Assembly (NCBI RefSeq): GCF_900116145.1
Contig: NZ_FPAB01000005.1
Coordinates: 1 to 64,000, forward strand
Direction: 5' to 3'
DNA length: 64,000 bases
Source: Streptomyces harbinensis
Lineage (GTDB): Bacteria > Actinomycetota > Actinomycetes > Streptomycetales > Streptomycetaceae
Positions within the stretch are counted from its first letter, which is position 1. Each line of letters starts with the position of its first letter. The notes beneath the pieces were generated by a model, which saw only the letters and a program-made list of their open reading frames with translations, searched no databases and was not told the origin of the DNA. Below, piece after piece: positions 60,517 to 64,000 of this stretch. Position numbers and translations under genes: made by a program.

Positions 60517-61415
60517 GCCCGTTCCGTCCCGCGCTGCTGCTGCTCGCCGGGGTGGTGATCCTCGTGGCCGGATGTACCGTGTCCGGCCGCGAGGCCCCGC
60601 CCGAGCCGCCCGATCCACGACCGCTGGGCGGCGCCGTCGACTTCTCCGCGGACCAGGCGAAGGCGCTGTGGGAGGCGGAGGAGGCGAAGGTGCGGGCCTG
60701 TATGCGGGAACGTGGCCACCGCTATCTCTCTCCCGGTCACCGGGAGGGTTCGCCGGCCGCCACGGCCAGTCCGTACGCACTGCTGCGGCCCGCAGGGGCG
60801 GAGAGCGACGGTTACGGCATGAGCGCGGAGTACCTGGCCGGTCCGCCGGCCGATCCCAACGAGGACCATCTGGCCGGGCTGAGCGAGGAGGAAGAGCAGA
60901 TCTGGCGGCGGGCGCTGCTGGGAGAGGAGGAGAACGACCACGAGGTGCTGTCGCGTGGGAGGGCCGTCGCCGGCTACGACGCGCAGTCCTGTGTGGGCGC
61001 CGCACGGGCCGAGCTGTACGGGCCCGAATGGCCGGATCTCTACTACGCGATGGCGGAGCTGAGCCACGAGGTCATCGAGCTGACCCGGGAGTCGGGGGGC
61101 TTCCGGGGGGCCGAGGCCCTGTGGGCGAGCTGCATGGCGGAGCGGGGGCTCGCCTACCGGTCGCTGGAGGATCCGCGCCGGGAGATCCGGGAGCTGCTGT
61201 CCGAGGGGGTGGCTCCGCAGGCCGCCGGGGAGCGGGAGCGGGAGCTGGCCCGCACGGACTTGGAATGCCAGCTGGAAACGGGGCTTCACGAGGAGGTGGA
61301 ACGTGCCCAACAAGAAGTCGAACAATCCATCGGAGCCGAAGCGCGGCTGGAGCTGGAACGCCTCGAACAAGCCAAACGGGGCGCTCTTGAACGATCCAAT
61401 GTTGGCCGAGAGTAA
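60507..61415 (+). CDS. Lipoprotein of unknown function
   Basis: 302 aa from GTG 60507 (GTG 60510 possible). Signal peptide VVLSPFRPALLLLAGVVILVAGC with lipobox VAGC (Cys about residue 23). The mature part is acidic and helical with spaced cysteines in 'RACMRERGH', 'QSCVGAARAELYG', 'WASCMAERGLAY' and 'DLECQLE': a repeated C-M-x-E-R-G motif. The last 60 residues are charged, coiled-coil-like (EEVERAQQEVEQSIGAEARLELERLEQAK). Family not recognised. It precedes the HTH/peptidoglycan-binding gene on the same strand and could be its functional partner. Confidence 0.78.
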   Translation: MVLSPFRPALLLLAGVVILVAGCTVSGREAPPEPPDPRPLGGAVDFSADQAKALWEAEEAKVRACMRERGHRYLSPGHREGSPAATASPYALLRPAGAESDGYGMSAEYLAGPPADPNEDHLAGLSEEEEQIWRRALLGEEENDHEVLSRGRAVAGYDAQSCVGAARAELYGPEWPDLYYAMAELSHEVIELTRESGGFRGAEALWASCMAERGLAYRSLEDPRREIRELLSEGVAPQAAGERERELARTDLECQLETGLHEEVERAQQEVEQSIGAEARLELERLEQAKRGALERSNVGRE

Positions 61416-61435
61416 TCGAATTCGTAACGGAGGGT

Positions 61436-61451
61436 AGCGGGATCCCCCGCT
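61436..61451. terminator. Short hairpin after the lipoprotein gene
   Basis: AGCGGG-ATCC-CCCGCT, 6-bp stem. A weak terminator or attenuator; TAAGCT at 61461-61466 region may be the next gene's -10. Confidence 0.4.
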
Positions 61452-61497
61452 GGTCACTAAGCTGCCGGTGACAGGCACGTGGATCACTGGGGGAGAG

Positions 61498-62715
61498 ATG
61501 CCCGAGGGGCGCGATGGTGCGGTCGCTATCGAGGCATTCGCCGAGCGACTGCGCCAGTTGAAGGACGGCACCAGCCACAGCTTCGAATCACTGGCCCGCC
61601 GCATCGGGGTGAGCCGTTCCACACTGCACCGCTACTGCACGGGAAAGGGGGTCCCGGGCGAGTTCGCGACCGTGGAACGCCTCGCGCGGGCCTGCAAGGC
61701 CGACCGGGCCGCCCTGACCGAGCTGCACCGGTTGTGGGTGCTGGCCGATGAGGCCTACCGGCGGGGAGACGGTCCCGGCCCGGCAGAGGTGACGACGGGG
61801 GAGGAAACGCACCCGTCACCCGAGCCGGCCACCGGGGCCGGGCCGGTGACCGAGCCGGCCGGCACCTCCGCAGCCGACCCCGCACCGACCGGGTCCCCCG
61901 ACCAGGGACCGGGGCCGGTACGGGGCCCGGCCGGGTCGTCCCGGTCCCGCCGCTGGCTGGTGGCGGGAGCGGCGGCGGCCGTCCTCGCCGTCACCGTCAC
62001 CTTCCTGCTGTGGGACAAGACCGCCCCCTCCGGCAGCGCCGCCTCCGAAGGACAGACCGACGACCGCGGGGACGACCGGATGCTCTTCCGCGACCCCTGC
62101 GCCGAGCCCATCACCATGGGCCAGCACGACGGCTGCGTCGAAGAACTCCAGACCCTGCTCGCCGACCGCGGCGTCTCCATCGACATCGACGCCCAGTTCG
62201 GCCCCGAGACCCTGCGCCGGGTCACCGCCTTCCAGGTCCTGGCCGGTCTGCCCGTCAACGGCGTGGTGGGCGACGGCACCAAAGAGGCGCTGTACGAATC
62301 CGACGTCAGCATGACCAGCTGGAGCGAGGAGCAGGTCGTCGAGCGCATCCGCGAGGTGTTCCCCGGCGAGGCCGGTGACCAGGCGGTCCGCATCTCCGGC
62401 TGCCAGTCCCTGCTCGACCCGCTCTACGTCCTCGCCAACGAGAACGGCACCCGCAACTGGGGCCTGTTCCAGATCTCCGACTCCCGGCTGCGCGACCTCG
62501 GCGGCACCCAGCGGGACGCCCTGGACCCCGAGTGGAACATCCAGAGCGCCTACCGGCTGTGGGCCCAGCACGAGGACTTCCGCGACTGGCCGTTCTGCCT
62601 CGCCGCCCTCGACGACCCGGACGACCTCACCGAGGGTGAGGCCGACGCCGCCGCCGAGGCGGGGGCCGATGTCGAGGACACCACCGGCGAGGAGCCCGAG
62701 GAGGGCCGGCCCTGA
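61498..62715 (+). CDS. Membrane-spanning HTH protein with external peptidoglycan-binding and inactive lysozyme-like domains
   Basis: 405 aa; GGGGGAGAG before ATG 61498. Cytoplasmic XRE-type HTH (about 15-75: FESLARRIGVSRSTLHRYCTGKGVPGEFATVERLARAC), Pro/Thr/Glu linker, one TM (153-172), then external PG_binding_1 (about 203-266: GCVEELQTLLADRGVSIDIDAQFGPETLRRVTAFQVLAGLPVNGVVGDGTKEAL) and a lysozyme-like domain (about 275-370) with LANENGTRNWGLFQIS. Where transglycosylase-like relatives have C-E-S the sequence is CQS, with Gln303 replacing the catalytic Glu. So it probably binds rather than cuts cell wall: a candidate one-component wall sensor. Acidic C-terminal tail. Ends one base before the convergent aminotransferase. 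Confidence 0.85.
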   Translation: MPEGRDGAVAIEAFAERLRQLKDGTSHSFESLARRIGVSRSTLHRYCTGKGVPGEFATVERLARACKADRAALTELHRLWVLADEAYRRGDGPGPAEVTTGEETHPSPEPATGAGPVTEPAGTSAADPAPTGSPDQGPGPVRGPAGSSRSRRWLVAGAAAAVLAVTVTFLLWDKTAPSGSAASEGQTDDRGDDRMLFRDPCAEPITMGQHDGCVEELQTLLADRGVSIDIDAQFGPETLRRVTAFQVLAGLPVNGVVGDGTKEALYESDVSMTSWSEEQVVERIREVFPGEAGDQAVRISGCQSLLDPLYVLANENGTRNWGLFQISDSRLRDLGGTQRDALDPEWNIQSAYRLWAQHEDFRDWPFCLAALDDPDDLTEGEADAAAEAGADVEDTTGEEPEEGRP

Positions 62716-63927
62716 TCAGTACTGCTGGTACCCGTCCAGGAAGGTGCCGATCCGGGTGATCGCGTCCGTCAGCTGGGTCACCGACGGCAGCGTCACGATC
62801 CGGAAGTGATCCGGCTCCGGCCAGTTGAAGCCCGTACCGTGCACGATCATGATCTTCTCGGCCCGCAGCAGATCCAGCACCATCTGCCGGTCGTCCTTGA
62901 TCTTGTACACCTTGGGGTCGAGCCGCGGGAACGCGTACAGCGCGCCCTTCGGCTTGACGCAGGTCACCCCGGGGATCTGGGTGAGCAGGTCGTACGTCAC
63001 ATCCCGCTGCGCCCCGATCCGGCCCTGCGGCAGCACCAACTGCTCGATCGACTGCCGCCCGAACAGCGCGGCGGCCACCGCGTGCTGCGCCGGCATGTTC
63101 GCGCACAGCCGCATGTTCGCGAGGATCGTCAGCCCTTCGATGTAGCTGCCCGCGTTCTCCTTCGGCCCGCACACCGCCAGCCAGCCGCTGCGGAACCCGG
63201 CCACCCGGTAGTTCTTCGACAGACCGTTGAACGTCAGCGTCAGCACATCCGGCGCGATCGCCGCCAGCGGGGTGTGGGTGGCACCGTCGTACAGGATCCG
63301 GTCGTAGATCTCGTCCGAACACAGCACCAGCCGGTGCCGCCGCGCCACATCCGCCAGCTGCCGCAGCATCTCCTCGCTGTATACGGCCCCGGTCGGGTTG
63401 TTCGGGTTGATCACCACCAGCGCCTTGGTGCGATCGGTGATCTTCCGCTCGATGTCCGCGATGTCGGGCATCCACTCGGACTGCTCGTCGCACCGGTAGT
63501 GCACCGCCGTGCCGCCGGCCAGCGACACCGACGCCGTCCACAGCGGATAGTCCGGGGCCGGCACCAGCACCTCGTCACCGTTGTCGAGCATCGCCTGCAT
63601 CGACATCTGGATCAGCTCGGAGACCCCGTTGCCCAGGTAGATGTCCTCCACCGACAGCTGGATGCCCTTGGTCTGGTAGTGCTGCATCACCGCGCGCCGC
63701 GCCGACAGCAGCCCCTTGGCGTCGCCGTACCCGTGGGCGCTGGAGACATTGCGCAGAATGTCCTCCAGGATCTCCGGCGGGCACTCGAAGTCGAACGCCG
63801 CCGGATTGCCCGTGTTCAGCTTGAGGATGCGGTGACCCGCCGCTTCGAGCCGCATGGCCTCCTCGAGAACGGGGCCGCGGATTTCATAACAGACATTGGC
63901 GAGCTTCGCCGATTGGGTCACCTGCAT
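62716..63927 (-). CDS. Pyridoxal-phosphate aminotransferase, AlaA-like
   Basis: 403 aa from ATG 63927, with AAGGTGG upstream. Fold-type I class I/II: KLNTGNPAAFDFECPPEIL, GNGVSELIQMSMQAMLDNGDEVLVPAPDYPLW, INPNNPTGAVYSEE, SDEIYDRILYDG, the PLP Lys in NGLSKNYRVAGFRSGW, and the C-terminal Arg in FRIVTLPS. Closest in pattern to AlaA/YfbQ glutamate-pyruvate transaminases, which make alanine. The next 73 bases to the window end hold no recognised feature beyond its upstream region. Confidence 0.93.
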   Translation of the reverse strand: MQVTQSAKLANVCYEIRGPVLEEAMRLEAAGHRILKLNTGNPAAFDFECPPEILEDILRNVSSAHGYGDAKGLLSARRAVMQHYQTKGIQLSVEDIYLGNGVSELIQMSMQAMLDNGDEVLVPAPDYPLWTASVSLAGGTAVHYRCDEQSEWMPDIADIERKITDRTKALVVINPNNPTGAVYSEEMLRQLADVARRHRLVLCSDEIYDRILYDGATHTPLAAIAPDVLTLTFNGLSKNYRVAGFRSGWLAVCGPKENAGSYIEGLTILANMRLCANMPAQHAVAAALFGRQSIEQLVLPQGRIGAQRDVTYDLLTQIPGVTCVKPKGALYAFPRLDPKVYKIKDDRQMVLDLLRAEKIMIVHGTGFNWPEPDHFRIVTLPSVTQLTDAITRIGTFLDGYQQY

Positions 63928-64000
63928 GTCCGCCACCTTACGACCGCGTACCGCGGGACGCCCTGTGTTTTCCCCCACCGGTGCGAGCCCCCATGGCCTC

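Overview
The window is about 73% G+C, uses many GTG starts, and carries a mycothiol conjugate amidase (mca), the AfsQ1/AfsQ2/SigQ signalling set, an actinobacterial acyl-CoA carboxylase with an epsilon subunit, and GTP-dependent PEP carboxykinase. This points to Streptomyces or a very close relative. From memory, the gene order add ... afsQ2-afsQ1-sigQ ... ALDH-ALDH-deoC ... PMM-PNP ... lpdA-deoR-accA2 ... maf ... pccB-birA-cya ... hutH ... msrA-metB-ilvA ... mca-greA ... pckA follows the core chromosome of S. coelicolor, so most of the window is conserved core with local insertions.

Layout. 1-5.8 kb: the last codons of an IS110-type transposase, a membrane protein pair, a divergent LysR/MFS pair and adenosine deaminase. 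6-12.4 kb: a small secreted protein, NTF2-like and VanZ-like proteins, the lipoprotein-afsQ2-afsQ1 operon divergent from sigQ with an AfsQ1-type site between them, and a uridine-kinase-like protein. 12.4-19.1 kb: nucleoside catabolism (a split aldehyde dehydrogenase pair with deoC; phosphosugar mutase with purine nucleoside phosphorylase). 19.1-26.1 kb: cyclotransferase, quinone-reductase-like flavoprotein, DeoR regulator, a 1-kb non-coding repeat region, acyl-CoA carboxylase alpha chain and maf. 26.2-29.7 kb: a polyphosphate-polymerase (VTC) / DUF4956 / CotH-kinase operon behind a PHO-box-like sequence. 29.7-37.9 kb: carboxylase epsilon and beta chains, biotin ligase, adenylate cyclase, enoyl-CoA hydratase, an orphan DUF397 protein, a GGDEF protein and histidine ammonia-lyase. 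38-42.5 kb: L,D-transpeptidase, a PopR-like regulator with clpP3/clpP4, and msrA. 42.5-54.4 kb: sulfur and amino-acid enzymes, a drug-type ABC exporter, a large membrane-anchored STAND ATPase, mca and DUF4307. 54.4-64 kb: greA, a thioredoxin-domain protein, hemolysin III, pckA, a lipoprotein, a membrane-spanning HTH/peptidoglycan-binding/lysozyme-fold protein and an AlaA-like aminotransferase.

How genes work together. The same perfect 12-bp palindrome (CTACGCGCGTAG) overlaps the core promoters of add, deoC(-ALDH-ALDH) and PNP(-PMM). In all three the -10 hexamer sits exactly 6 nt before the start codon, giving a leaderless nucleoside-salvage regulon that turns (deoxy)nucleosides into glyceraldehyde-3-phosphate and, through the aldehyde dehydrogenase, acetate. 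PopR and ClpP3/ClpP4 form a self-contained protease module with recognisable PopR-type boxes and an LAA degradation tail on the regulator. The VTC/DUF4956/CotH operon looks like a phosphate-controlled surface or envelope phosphorylation/polyphosphate system. The 61.5-62.7 kb gene looks like a one-component sensor whose lysozyme-like domain has lost its catalytic glutamate.

No tRNA, rRNA or CRISPR array was seen. All identifications were made by reading motifs; no database search was run.
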